A stretch of 64,000 nt of DNA from Deltaproteobacteria bacterium Ga0077539 (GTDB lineage Bacteria; Myxococcota_A; Polyangia; Polyangiales; Ga0077539), in contig LNEO01000205.1 of the NCBI GenBank assembly GCA_001465015.1, positions 1-64,000 on the forward strand, in the 5' to 3' direction. Below the pieces are notes generated by a model. It was not told where the DNA came from. It made no database searches and saw only the letters and a list, made by a program, of their open reading frames with translations. Position 1 is the first letter of the stretch. Each line of letters starts with the position of its first letter. A program made the translations under genes and the position numbers. Positions 8,123 to 16,559 of the stretch are shown in pieces.

Positions 8123-8650
8123 ATGAGCTTTCGATTTCCGGTGTTTTTGCAGCCGCGCACGGGACAAACCGATCAACCCGGCACGGACAATGGGCAACCT
8201 GCACAGCAGCCCGAACAACCCACACAACCCGCGCAGACAGGCGCGAGCGATCCCGTTCCCGTGGCCGTGGACACGACGACGGCGCAGACGCTGGAGGTGA
8301 ACCAGCAGCTCTGCGAGGCCGCCAATCGCAACATGCTGATCTCCGCGGCGGGCTACGACGCAGGCGCGCTCGTCGTAGGGCTGCTCACGTTCTTCATCCT
8401 TCGGCGCAAGCTGATCGGGACGTACGGGATCCGCTTGCTGGTGGCGGTGCTGCTCGCAGGGCTCGTCGGCGCGCTGCTCATGGGCTTCGACCCGGTGCGC
8501 GCAGACGACCTCGTGCGGTGCCTCAACTCCGCGGACTATCGACGGTACGTCTTTTTGCAGGAAGCCAACGTCGCGCGCGGCCTCGTGCTGGGCTTGCTCC
8601 CGACGAGCGTGCTCACCGCGATCGGCTGCTGGGCGATCAACAAGACCTGA
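8123..8650 (+). CDS. Small membrane protein, first gene of tubulin-like operon
   Basis: A 175-aa protein I do not recognise. Residues 1-50 are hydrophilic and rich in Gln, Pro and Thr. Three hydrophobic segments follow at about 76-93, 103-122 and 152-170, with RRKL after the first. The ATG at 8123 has GAGG upstream and is preferred over an in-frame start at 8042. It ends 12 bp before the tubulin-like gene on the same strand, so the two are almost certainly cotranscribed. By position it is a candidate membrane anchor for the filament-forming or GTP-binding partner, but nothing in the sequence proves that. Confidence 0.75.
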   Translation: MSFRFPVFLQPRTGQTDQPGTDNGQPAQQPEQPTQPAQTGASDPVPVAVDTTTAQTLEVNQQLCEAANRNMLISAAGYDAGALVVGLLTFFILRRKLIGTYGIRLLVAVLLAGLVGALLMGFDPVRADDLVRCLNSADYRRYVFLQEANVARGLVLGLLPTSVLTAIGCWAINKT

Positions 8651-8662
8651 ATCGAGGCAGCG

Positions 8663-10102
8663 ATGAGTGATCTCTTGATCGCCGTGGGCGGAAGCGGACA
8701 GCACACCGCGCTCGCGGTGGCGCGCCTCGCGCGCATCGGCGCGTTGACGGCCCCGAGGGCCTTCGTGATCGACGCCGATCGCAGCGCGCTCGCGGCGTCG
8801 CTCGAGTCCTTTGGAGGGACGGCGTCTGCAGGGGCGCCGCATCCGTTTCCAGGCGGCGCGACGGTGGTGCCGCCGTTCGACATCGACCGCGGGACGACGC
8901 AGTTTCGCTCGCTCTTCGTCGATCAAGATCACCCCGTCGAAGAGGAGCTCTTCGAGCTCTTCTACGACGAAGAGGCGGGCGGCTCAGGATCGACCGGCAG
9001 GCAAGGGCTCGACGTAGGCCGCGGCATGTTCGGCAACCCCGCCGTCGGCAGCGCCGTCTTCGCGAGCTCGCGCAACAAGATCATGAAGCCGCTCTTCGAA
9101 GTGGCTCGCGGCGCCAACCGCATCTTCATCGTCGGCAGCTTCCTCGGCGGAACCGGCGCCGGAATCATCCACCAGCTCGTCAAGCTCGTGAACCGCGAGG
9201 TCGACGGCAAGGTGCGCGCGAGCATGTTCGGCGCGTTTTTGCTGCGGTGGTTCTCGCTGCCCCCGGTGCAGGGGCTCACGGTCACGCCCGAGACCTTGCT
9301 CGCGAGCGAGGGGCACGGGCTGCAGTACTTCTTCAAGCACACGAAATACGACCTCGCTGCGTCGCTGCTCGTCGGCGCCCCGGACGACCCTGGCGCGTGT
9401 CCGCTGCTCGCGCTTCGGCCGGCAAACCCCGGCAACGCCGAGACGGTGAACCTGTTTCCGCTGCTGGCCGCGTACGGGCTCGAGATGCTGCCGCGAAAGA
9501 CCGACCAGCAGCAGGGCAGCAAGACCTACTCGCTCGCGCACGACGACGCCGATCCGCAAGGGCTCTGGATCCTCAAGCAAGAGTGGAACAAGCCCGAGAA
9601 TCCCCCGTCGCGCTCGGCCACGCTCGCGGCGCGATGGCAAGAGGCGATCTTGCTGCAGCAGCTCTTCGCGAGCTTCCTCGATCGCAAGAGCGACTTCGTG
9701 GGCTTCGACTACACGGGCTCGTCGAGCACGTGGAAGGGGCTCATGAAAGAAGAGGCCAAGAAGCACAACGTGAAGCTGGACCTGTACGCGCAGCGCGTGC
9801 TCGAAGCGCTCGTGCACCGCGGCAGGCAGCTCTACTTCTGCACGTCGTGGCTCGAGACCATCTTCGGCGACCTCGACCTGAGCGCTCCCGTAGGAAATTC
9901 GGCGGATCCGATGACCAAGAAGCTCTACGCCGATTGGCGTCATCGACGGTGGAACCACCCGCTCGCGCTCAACGAAGTGCTCGTCGCCGCCTACCAGCCG
10001 GTCAACGACAAGAAGGTCGAGCTCGACCCCAAGCTGCCCCCCGACTACGCGATGGCCGAGGCGATCGAGCGCGGGATCCTCTACGTCCTGAGGAAGAGCT
10101 GA
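8663..10102 (+). CDS. Bacterial tubulin-like (Tubulin_2-type) GTPase
   Basis: A 479-aa protein with a tubulin/FtsZ-like nucleotide-binding layout. It has an N-terminal strand and glycine loop (LLIAVGGSGQHTALAVARLA, residues 3-22), then a GGTGAG loop at 162-167 preceded by the hydrophobic strand IFIVGSF. This corresponds to the tubulin signature loop GGGTG(S/T)G. The rest does not look like canonical FtsZ, and it lacks the short FtsZ C-terminal tail. It is most like the divergent family Pfam calls Tubulin_2, which I recall rather than tested. Expected role: GTP binding, possibly with polymerisation, in the cytoplasm or at the membrane. It has GAGG before the ATG. It lies between the membrane protein and a large unknown partner with gaps of 12 and 3 bp. 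Confidence 0.75.
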   Translation: MSDLLIAVGGSGQHTALAVARLARIGALTAPRAFVIDADRSALAASLESFGGTASAGAPHPFPGGATVVPPFDIDRGTTQFRSLFVDQDHPVEEELFELFYDEEAGGSGSTGRQGLDVGRGMFGNPAVGSAVFASSRNKIMKPLFEVARGANRIFIVGSFLGGTGAGIIHQLVKLVNREVDGKVRASMFGAFLLRWFSLPPVQGLTVTPETLLASEGHGLQYFFKHTKYDLAASLLVGAPDDPGACPLLALRPANPGNAETVNLFPLLAAYGLEMLPRKTDQQQGSKTYSLAHDDADPQGLWILKQEWNKPENPPSRSATLAARWQEAILLQQLFASFLDRKSDFVGFDYTGSSSTWKGLMKEEAKKHNVKLDLYAQRVLEALVHRGRQLYFCTSWLETIFGDLDLSAPVGNSADPMTKKLYADWRHRRWNHPLALNEVLVAAYQPVNDKKVELDPKLPPDYAMAEAIERGILYVLRKS

Positions 10103-10105
10103 GCC

Positions 10106-11959
10106 ATGCGCGTACTGCTCCCCAAGATCCAGAAGCCCGCGGCAGAGCACGTCGACGTCGTCGCGTCGCTGCAAGAGACGTGGACGCCCCAGCCGCAGCA
10201 CCTGCGAGCGAAGAGCTTTCCGACGCCTTTTTCGCAGGCCGAAATGATGACCCACGTGCTCGGGATGCTGAAGCTCGAGTCCGGCGGGCGGCCCGAGGAC
10301 ATCACCCGAGTCAACCCGGATATCCAGCAGAGCTACGAGCGCTGGGAGCTCGTTTTGCTCGGCATCACGCTGGGCGAGCTCGCGATCGAGACCGTCGATC
10401 TCAGGCAGCCGACGTTCGATAACTTTGGCCGCATGGTCGCGGACCTTCGCGACGAGTGCCGCTTCGTCACGCTGATCCGTGACCTGCGCGTCGCCGGCCC
10501 GCGCGGGACCGCGCTGCTCGTCGCGGGCACCGACCCCGAGTGCCTCTTCTGGTGCTCTCCTCGCATCCCCACCTACTGGAACGCGCTGAAGACCCGCATC
10601 TCGGGCCACGCCCTCGCGCCCGACGCGAGGCAGCTCCTGTCCGAGTGGCGCACGGTCCTTCAGACGAACGGCGCGTGGAACCTCGAGCTCGGCCCCGTCT
10701 GGCAAAAGGCTCTGCACATCGCGCTCGACGGCGTCGCCCCGACGAGCGGCACCGCGAAGCTCGGCGCCGACGCGCGCTTCGTCGGCCCCGTGTACCTCGA
10801 GGTCCCGCGCAAGCAAGAGCAGGGCGAGGTCGACCACCTCGCGCTCTACCTCCCGGTGCTCTCGCGCGGGTGGGGCTCGCGCTTTCAAGACCTGCTCTTT
10901 CTCAAGCCCGTCGAGCGATCCGCCGGCGTCGTCACCCTCGAGGACACCACCACGCAGCGCGTGATCGCGAGGATCGCCAAGAGCGTCGGCGCCGTCCGAG
11001 GTGACAACGCCGCCAGCGATCCCACCAGCGCGGTGAGCTCCGAGCGCTTCGAGTTTCTCTCGGGCGTCGGGCGCCTCGACGTCGACGAGAGCGCCGCGGT
11101 GCACCACGGGCAGCTGCACTGGCTCGATGATCACAACGGACAGCCCGGCTATCGCTCGCTCGTCGTCGCGCCGCTGATCGAAGCGGGCGCTCGCTCGCTG
11201 CGTCGCGCGGTGAGCGAAGCGGACGTGCGCGCGTTTCCCTCGCTGTTTCCCGACGCGCTTCGGCTCGTGTTCGCTGGGGGCGAGGCGACCAGCGCCGACG
11301 AAGTGCGCGTGCAGCTCTCGCGTCACGTCACCGCGCGTCGCAGCGCGGGCGTCGCGTTGCCTCAAACGGGGCTGCCTCCCAAAGCGTGGCGCCCAGGGCT
11401 CGCGCTGCCCAACGTCGTCGCGATCCCCGCGGTGAAATCCGCGCCCGCGATCGGGCTCGTCGAGCGCTACGGCCCCGAGGGTCGCGCGCAAGACGTCGGC
11501 GAGCTGCGCGCGCTCGGCCTCGCGATGTGGCTGTATTACCTGGGCGAATGCGAGATCCAACCCGAGCGCGGGCTCATCGTGTGGACTGCAGACGAAGGGC
11601 AAGAGCTCTTTGGTCGCGTACGAACCGCAGAGGGCGCGACGAGCCTCGAGGTGTGGCCCCACGGGCTTCGCCTCGCGAGCGAGCCCGCCGAGCGCGCGCG
11701 CGCCAGGGACAAGCGAGCGACGCTCCAGCGCTTTCTCGTGACCTGGGCGCGCAGAGGCGAAGGCGAAAACGAAGACCCGCGCGTGTGGGGTGAGCGCATC
11801 GGCGCGATGGCCGCGATGGCGTGGATCCAGTCGGTGATGGGCGGCAGCGACACCGAGCTGCGCCCCTTCGGTCCCGCGACCAAGCGCGCGCCAGAGACCT
11901 TCGCGCTCGGCGACGGAATGGGCCTTCCCCTGTTCGTCGACGAGTACTCGCGCGAGTGA
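10106..11959 (+). CDS. Large protein of unknown function, tubulin operon
   Basis: A 617-aa soluble protein starting 3 bp after the tubulin-like gene. I recognise no domain. There is no signal peptide or membrane segment. It is rich in Trp, Leu and Arg, with three rough parts: residues 1-130 (helical, YERWELVLLGITLGELAIETV), 130-330 (GTALLVAGTDPECLFW; FVGPVYLEVPR; ALYLPVLSRGW) and 330-617 (FEFLSGVGRLDVDE; VVAPLIEAGARS). Its tight coupling to the tubulin-like gene implies a shared complex, for example as adaptor or regulator. Its stop is 7 bp from the convergent DHH-like gene. Confidence 0.7.
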   Translation: MRVLLPKIQKPAAEHVDVVASLQETWTPQPQHLRAKSFPTPFSQAEMMTHVLGMLKLESGGRPEDITRVNPDIQQSYERWELVLLGITLGELAIETVDLRQPTFDNFGRMVADLRDECRFVTLIRDLRVAGPRGTALLVAGTDPECLFWCSPRIPTYWNALKTRISGHALAPDARQLLSEWRTVLQTNGAWNLELGPVWQKALHIALDGVAPTSGTAKLGADARFVGPVYLEVPRKQEQGEVDHLALYLPVLSRGWGSRFQDLLFLKPVERSAGVVTLEDTTTQRVIARIAKSVGAVRGDNAASDPTSAVSSERFEFLSGVGRLDVDESAAVHHGQLHWLDDHNGQPGYRSLVVAPLIEAGARSLRRAVSEADVRAFPSLFPDALRLVFAGGEATSADEVRVQLSRHVTARRSAGVALPQTGLPPKAWRPGLALPNVVAIPAVKSAPAIGLVERYGPEGRAQDVGELRALGLAMWLYYLGECEIQPERGLIVWTADEGQELFGRVRTAEGATSLEVWPHGLRLASEPAERARARDKRATLQRFLVTWARRGEGENEDPRVWGERIGAMAAMAWIQSVMGGSDTELRPFGPATKRAPETFALGDGMGLPLFVDEYSRE

Positions 11960-11965
11960 GCGCCC

Positions 11966-12850
11966 TCAGCGCACCTTGCGCAGCACGTCTCGCACCTCGG
12001 TGAGCCGCGCGCGCGGAACGCTCACGCGCGTGGGCATTCCCCCGTCGATCCCGAGCAGCGTCAGCAGGTTCAGCCCAGAATCGAAGCCCGCCGCGAGCGT
12101 CACCGTCTGCTCGTCGAACACGACGCTCACCGTCGCTCGCTCTTGTCCGAGCAGCAGCGCGAGGGTCTTGTCGTACGCGCCGACGCGCCCGACGAACCCC
12201 GACGCGTCGACGTACGCGGCTCCGCCCTCGACCACGTAGCCCTTGGCCAGCTCGTGCGCGCGCTCTTCGTGCAGCGCGAACTCGTCAGCCGCTTCGTCGA
12301 TGGACGCCCTGGCGTCGCCGTCCTTCATCCCGCGGACGAGGTAGTCCACGATCACCGCGCGGAGCTTCTCGTCTCGTGGCCGGCCGCGAAGCGCGCGATC
12401 GAACCACTCGCCGCGCTTGGACAGAGGACCGACGCGCGTGTCGACCGCGCGAGCGTCGGCGTCGGCGCCTTCGTAGGGCTCGCGGCCGTCGAGCTTCCAT
12501 TTCACTGCGGAGTACAGGCCGTCGAGGTCGTCGTGGCACACGATCGTGTCGACGTCGCCCGCGCGCGCGACGACCTCGGGCGTCACCAGCTCGGGGCAGG
12601 CGCCGTGCTCTTGCTTGGTCGTGAGCACGAACCGCGGATCGTCTGCGAATCGACTGTGAAGCGCGTGATCGTGGTGGTCCACCCACATCGCCAATCGCTC
12701 GCCGAGCCCGTTGATGAACGGCTCGGTCACCGTCGAGAACCGCGCGCCCGTCCCCTCTGCGGCGAACGCAATATCGAGCACCACGACGCGCCCGACGAGC
12801 TTCGCGGGCTTGGGCAGCTTTCTCGGCGAGGCGAAGACGACGAACTTCAC
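11966..12850 (-). CDS. DHH-like phosphoesterase-fold protein
   Basis: A 294-aa protein with features of the DHH phosphohydrolase superfamily. It has an aspartate after a hydrophobic strand (VVVLDIAF, near residue 30), a VDHHD motif near residue 55, and CHDDLDGLYSA near residue 100. These would be metal ligands. A C-terminal region (GRVGAYDKTLALLLG...GFDSGLNLLTLL) resembles the DHHA1 substrate domain loosely. By family the substrate would be a phosphoester such as a cyclic dinucleotide, pyrophosphate or short oligonucleotide, but I cannot say which. The likely start is GTG at 12850, six bases after the stop of the YggX-like gene, making it the last gene of the minus-strand operon. Confidence 0.65.
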   Translation of the reverse strand: MKFVVFASPRKLPKPAKLVGRVVVLDIAFAAEGTGARFSTVTEPFINGLGERLAMWVDHHDHALHSRFADDPRFVLTTKQEHGACPELVTPEVVARAGDVDTIVCHDDLDGLYSAVKWKLDGREPYEGADADARAVDTRVGPLSKRGEWFDRALRGRPRDEKLRAVIVDYLVRGMKDGDARASIDEAADEFALHEERAHELAKGYVVEGGAAYVDASGFVGRVGAYDKTLALLLGQERATVSVVFDEQTVTLAAGFDSGLNLLTLLGIDGGMPTRVSVPRARLTEVRDVLRKVR

Positions 12851-12855
12851 CGCGC

Positions 12856-13380
12856 TCAAGACGCGCTCTCTTCGATGGTGAGCACGCAGTCGCGAAGAAT
12901 CGACGCGCTGCCGCTCGCTCCGCCAGCGCCCGCTTGCATCGGGGCGAAGCCCGAAGGGATCGCGCCTCCGGCGAAGTCCGCGAGCCAGAGCTTCTCGTCG
13001 TCCGCGCGCAAGAGCGTCGCGGTGGCGATCACCTTCGAGGTCGTCTCGATCTGCACGCGGCGATCGACGAAGCGCTGCCACGAGTCGCTCGCGCCTCCGA
13101 CGTTGAGAAACGACCGCATCTGCGAGAGCCAGACGTGCTGCGCTCGCGCGTCGCGCAGGTCGAGCTTGCCGTCGTTGACGATCTTGACCGAGCTCTTCAG
13201 CCACTCGTTGTAGCAACCCTGACACACGCGCGCGCGCAGCTCTTCGCCGATCGCGACGAGCAACGTGCCCGAGCGAAACGGGTTGCCCTTCAGCGCCGCG
13301 CCTTCGGTTTGGCATCGCACGCATCGAACAATCGCAGTCGCAGTCGCAGTGGCGGTCGTGGTCTCGGGCTCAGCGCTCAT
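12856..13380 (-). CDS. YggX-like iron-trafficking domain with zinc-ribbon cysteines
   Basis: A 174-aa protein. After a Thr/Ala-repeat leader (residues 6-16), residues about 18-95 align by eye with the Fe(II)-trafficking family (YggX). Shared features are CxxC...EG, a Gly-Glu-Leu turn (GEELRARV), an aromatic helix (YNEWLKSSVKIVNDGKLDL) and an ARAQ...QMRSFL helix. Unlike E. coli YggX it carries two CxxC pairs (CVRC and CQGC), which suggests a bound zinc or iron. About 80 C-terminal residues are unlike the family. The role is inferred: protection or repair of iron-sulfur proteins under oxidative stress. It lies in an operon with the DHH-like, DUF2064 and old-yellow-enzyme genes. Confidence 0.6.
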   Translation of the reverse strand: MSAEPETTTATATATAIVRCVRCQTEGAALKGNPFRSGTLLVAIGEELRARVCQGCYNEWLKSSVKIVNDGKLDLRDARAQHVWLSQMRSFLNVGGASDSWQRFVDRRVQIETTSKVIATATLLRADDEKLWLADFAGGAIPSGFAPMQAGAGGASGSASILRDCVLTIEESAS

Positions 13381-13407
13381 GCGCTTCGTTATCCGCCGCG
13401 GACTGGC

Positions 13408-14130
13408 TTACGGCAAGCGCGCTTCGATCGCGGCGAGGTCGAAGCTCGCGAGCAGCGCTGCTGTGCGCGGGGCGCGCGACGGATCACGGGCGAGCGCGGC
13501 GCCGAGCCTGAACAGGTCTTTCGGCACATCGACGTCGTAGCAGGGCTCGAGCACCCACGGGTGCTCGCCGACGGAGCGAAGGGCGATCATCGTCTGCGAA
13601 AACACACGCGGAGTGCTCCACTCGATCCCCGAGAAGAGCGTCGGCTCGAACCGCCTGGCGCCGAGCAGGTAGTAGCCGCCGTCCTCTGCGGGGCCGATCA
13701 CGAACGCGCTCGCGTGCGGCGAGCCCGGCTGCTCTGTGAGCAACGACAGCGCGGCGCGCAGGCGCGCGGCAGGAAGGGTGGGGGAGTCCGTTCCGATCAG
13801 GATGACGGCGGAGTATTGCGCGGAGAAGAGCGCCTCGCTGACGCGGGCGAGCCGGTCTCCGAGCGTCCCCTCGCCTTGATCGATCCAAGCGACCGGCGCA
13901 GGCACGAGCGCTTCGAACGATGGACGCGCGTCGGACGGCGTGTAGGCCACCGCGAGCTCTGCCCCATCGATCGATCGCGCCTGCTCGAGCTTGTCGAGCA
14001 GCATCGCCTCTGCGAGCGCCCTTCGCTGCTCGCCATCGAGCGCGGGCGACAGTCGGGTCTTGCTCTCGCGTTCGCTCGGAAACTTCGCGACCACCACGAG
14101 CGCGACGCGCGCTTTGCGCTCGACGTTCAC
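13408..14130 (-). CDS. DUF2064/TIGR04282 glycosyltransferase-like nucleotidyl protein
   Basis: A 240-aa GT-A-fold protein of the DUF2064 (TIGR04282) type. It opens with VVVAKFPSERESKTRLSPAL (family motif AK-P--G--KTRL), followed by GTLGDRL, GTDSPTLPA and PAEDGGYYLLGAR. The fold is that of cofactor-activating nucleotidyltransferases such as CofC, but the substrate of this family is unknown to me. The start is GTG at 14130, overlapping the stop of the OYE gene as GTGA, so translation is coupled. Its length is normal for the family. Confidence 0.8.
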   Translation of the reverse strand: MNVERKARVALVVVAKFPSERESKTRLSPALDGEQRRALAEAMLLDKLEQARSIDGAELAVAYTPSDARPSFEALVPAPVAWIDQGEGTLGDRLARVSEALFSAQYSAVILIGTDSPTLPAARLRAALSLLTEQPGSPHASAFVIGPAEDGGYYLLGARRFEPTLFSGIEWSTPRVFSQTMIALRSVGEHPWVLEPCYDVDVPKDLFRLGAALARDPSRAPRTAALLASFDLAAIEARLP

Positions 14131-15371
14131 GCGCGCCTTCGCGTTCCCGCGGTTTTCATGGCGTATTTCGTCATTTCCCACAAGGCCTTGGCGCCCGTGG
14201 TGCTCGTGAGCGGGACCTCGCCGTCCGCGATGCGCCGGAGCTGCGCTTCGTAAAACGACAGCTCGGGCAGCGCGCGCTCGTCGAAGAACCGCACGCCGGT
14301 CTTCACGGGTCGCACCACGCTCTCGCGGCTCTCGCCGCGCAGCACGCGCGCGGGCCAGTCGGGCTCGCACGCGAGCGGCCTCGCGAGCCCGATGAAGTCC
14401 GTCGCGCCGTCAGAGAGGGCGCGCTCGATGCCGTCGACCGTGCGAAATCCGCCGGTCACCGCGAGCGGGACGCGCACCTTCGCGCGCACCTTCGCGGCGA
14501 ACTCGAGGAAGTACGCCTCGCGCGCGCGGCTTCGCTCGCCCTGAGGCGAGCCCTTCGAAGAGCCCATCATCGCCGCGGCCTCGTAGGTCCCGCCGCTGAC
14601 CTCGACGCAGTCGATCCCGTCTCGAGCGAGCGCTTCGATCACCGCGAGCGACTCGTCTTCAGTGAAGCCTCCGCGCTGAAAATCCGCGGAGTTGAGCTTC
14701 ACGGCGACGACGAAGTCACGGCCGCACTTGTCGCGGATGGCGCGGTACACCTCGCGAGCGAAGCGCATGCGGTTCTCTGCGCCTCCGCCCCACTCGTCCT
14801 CGCGCACGTTGTGCTTGGGCGAGAGAAACTGGCTGACGAGATACCCGTGCGCGCCGTGGATCTGAACGCCCGAAAACCCTGCCTCTCGCGCGAGGGCCGC
14901 GCTCGTCGCGAAGCGCTCGATCAGCGCGAGGATCTCGGCGGAGGTGAGCGCGCGCGGGGTCCTGAAGACGGCCTTCATCTCCGCGGAGTAGCCGATCGCC
15001 GAGGGCGCGACGGTCTCGCGGTTGAGCGCGGCTGGCGCTTGTTTTCCTGGGTGATTGAGCTGCATCCAGAGCTGCGCGCCGTGGGCGCTGCCCGCGCGCG
15101 CCCAGCGAGCGAAGCCCTCGCGGTCCGAGGCGTCGTCGAGCACGACGTTGCCGGGCTCGCTGATCGCGCGGCGGTCGATCATCACGTTGCCCGTGAGCAC
15201 CACGCCAGAGCCTCCGCTGGCCCACGCGCCGTAGAGCCGCTCCATGCGCTCGACAGGAACGCGCCCGTCGGAGCCCGCGAGCGCCTCGCTCATGGCGGCC
15301 TTGAAGAATCTGTTCTTCGCACGCGCGCCGCACGGGAGCACGAACGGCTCGCTCGAGCGCAGCGCGACCAT
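14127..15371 (-). CDS. NADH:flavin oxidoreductase, old yellow enzyme family
   Basis: A 414-aa FMN enzyme. Landmarks are KNRFFKAAMSE near the N-terminus, LNHPGKQAP (FMN and ligand binding), FSGVQIHGAHGYLVSQFLSP with N-REDEWGG, VKLNSADF, and VTGGFRTVDGIE with DFIGLARPLACEPD. These match the 2,4-dienoyl-CoA reductase/OYE (NemA-like) group, which reduces activated C=C bonds using NAD(P)H. It has no additional Fe-S/NAD domain, so it is the short form. It starts 3 bp after the stop of the PpsR gene and overlaps the DUF2064 gene. The physiological substrate is not evident. Confidence 0.9.
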   Translation of the reverse strand: MVALRSSEPFVLPCGARAKNRFFKAAMSEALAGSDGRVPVERMERLYGAWASGGSGVVLTGNVMIDRRAISEPGNVVLDDASDREGFARWARAGSAHGAQLWMQLNHPGKQAPAALNRETVAPSAIGYSAEMKAVFRTPRALTSAEILALIERFATSAALAREAGFSGVQIHGAHGYLVSQFLSPKHNVREDEWGGGAENRMRFAREVYRAIRDKCGRDFVVAVKLNSADFQRGGFTEDESLAVIEALARDGIDCVEVSGGTYEAAAMMGSSKGSPQGERSRAREAYFLEFAAKVRAKVRVPLAVTGGFRTVDGIERALSDGATDFIGLARPLACEPDWPARVLRGESRESVVRPVKTGVRFFDERALPELSFYEAQLRRIADGEVPLTSTTGAKALWEMTKYAMKTAGTRRRA

Positions 15372-15374
15372 CGC

Positions 15375-16202
15375 TTAGAAGAGGGCCTTTCCGCGCTCTT
15401 TCCACAGGTCGAGGATGATGCCCGCGGTCTCTTCGATCGCTCGCCCTGTGACGTCGACGACGGGCCACTGCGGGTGCGCGCGAAAGATCGCCTGCGCGTA
15501 CTCGAGCTCTTCGCGAACGTGTTCGCGGAGGCCATAGTTGGTGTCCGGCGGCATTCCGAGCTGACGGAGCCTCGCGCGGCGGATCTCGAGCAGATGATCG
15601 ATGCCGATGGTGAGCCCGACGACGCGATCCTGCGGGATCTCCGAGAGCTCAGCGGGCACAGGAACGCCCAGCACGAGCGGGACGTTCGCCACCTTGATGC
15701 CGCGGTTGGCGAGGTACGTGCTGAGCGGCGTCTTGGAGGTGCGCGAGACACCCGCGAGGATGAGGTCCGCCTTGCGGAGGTTGCGCGGCTCTTTGCCGTC
15801 GTCGCTCTTGACCGCGAACTCCACCGCTTCGATGCGGCGAAAGTACTCTTCGGACAGAGGGAGCGCCGAGCTCGGCAGCCCCAGCGGCTGCGCGTCGAGG
15901 AAGCTCGAGAGCTTGCCGAGCATCGCGCCGATCACGTCGACGCTCTCGACCTTCTTCTCGTAGCAAACCTGATGGATGAACTCTCGCAGCTCCGGCGAGA
16001 CGATCGTGAACACGAGCAGCCCGCCGTCGCGAGCGCACGCCTCGATCACGGCCCGCGCCGCGTCGCGGTCGCGCACCCTCGCGTGAAAGCGGATGCGGAC
16101 CTTTTGATCGGGAAACTGCAATAGCGACGCGCGAACGACCCTCTCGGCGGTCTCGCCGGTCGAGTCGCTCATCACGTCGATGGGGGGTTTAACTGCGTCC
16201 AT
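15375..16202 (-). CDS. ppsR: PEP synthase/PPDK regulatory kinase-phosphorylase
   Basis: A 275-aa DUF299-family bifunctional regulator, which uses ADP to inactivate and phosphate to reactivate phosphoenolpyruvate synthase or pyruvate phosphate dikinase. Visible motifs are VMSDSTGETAERV at the N-terminus, the P-loop-like GVSRTSKTPLSTYLA near residue 150, LANRGIKVANVPLV, GLTIGIDHLLEIRRAR, and WPVVDVTGRAIEETAGII at the end. The length is typical. It is the first full-size gene of the operon that continues through OYE, DUF2064, YggX-like and DHH-like genes. Its target enzyme is not in the window. Confidence 0.92.
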   Translation of the reverse strand: MDAVKPPIDVMSDSTGETAERVVRASLLQFPDQKVRIRFHARVRDRDAARAVIEACARDGGLLVFTIVSPELREFIHQVCYEKKVESVDVIGAMLGKLSSFLDAQPLGLPSSALPLSEEYFRRIEAVEFAVKSDDGKEPRNLRKADLILAGVSRTSKTPLSTYLANRGIKVANVPLVLGVPVPAELSEIPQDRVVGLTIGIDHLLEIRRARLRQLGMPPDTNYGLREHVREELEYAQAIFRAHPQWPVVDVTGRAIEETAGIILDLWKERGKALF

Positions 16203-16261
16203 GAACCTTCTGACCAGCGCTGCGGCCCCTCCCCGTCACTCCGAGCGCGGCCAGTATACCC

Positions 16262-16378
16262 TCAGCCCTTGAGCATGCGGGCGCGACGGTTCGTGTTCTT
16301 CTTCTTGAGCTTCGCCCGGTAGCGAGCGGTCTTGTTGCGCGTCTTGCTGCGCTTGATCTTCGAGCCAAACAGGTACAT
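16262..16378 (-). CDS. 38-aa highly basic peptide (ribosomal-protein-like)
   Basis: A 38-residue ORF, starting MYLFGSKIKRSKTRNKTARY and ending with ...KKKNTNRRARMLKG. Roughly half of its residues are Lys or Arg. AAGGA lies eight bases before the ATG. It is too short for most gene finders. It resembles tiny basic ribosome-associated proteins in composition, but I cannot match it to a named one. It sits 59 bp upstream of ppsR on the same strand and heads that operon, or has its own promoter in 16379-16500. Confidence 0.65.
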   Translation of the reverse strand: MYLFGSKIKRSKTRNKTARYRAKLKKKNTNRRARMLKG

Positions 16379-16511
16379 GGCAGCGGTCCTTCGGTGGGTC
16401 GTAAGGGTCCCTGATTGATTTCGCCCCTCTTGGGGGAGAGGGCTTTTCGCAGGGGGGTGAGCGTTTACGACCGGGGCGCGGGTTTTGTCAATTCGTTCCG
16501 CGTCGAAACGC

Positions 16512-16541
16512 TTGACCCGGCTTCCCTCGGGTCGATAGGCT
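16512..16541 (+). promoter_or_regulatory. Candidate promoter of FHA-DUF4388 gene
   Basis: TTGACC (16512-16517) and TAGGCT (16536-16541) are separated by 18 bases and end 18 bases before the ATG at 16560. The -10 match is weak, so this is tentative. The remainder of 16379-16511 shows no other clear signal. Confidence 0.35.
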
Positions 16542-16559
16542 GAATCTCAAGCAAGTTCG

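Noticed and set aside
8984..11662. 892-codon open frame on the minus strand opposite the tubulin-like and partner genes
   Set aside because: It is antisense to two well-supported genes with normal codon use. Its product is Arg/Ala/Leu/His-rich with no domains, as expected of a GC-rich shadow frame.
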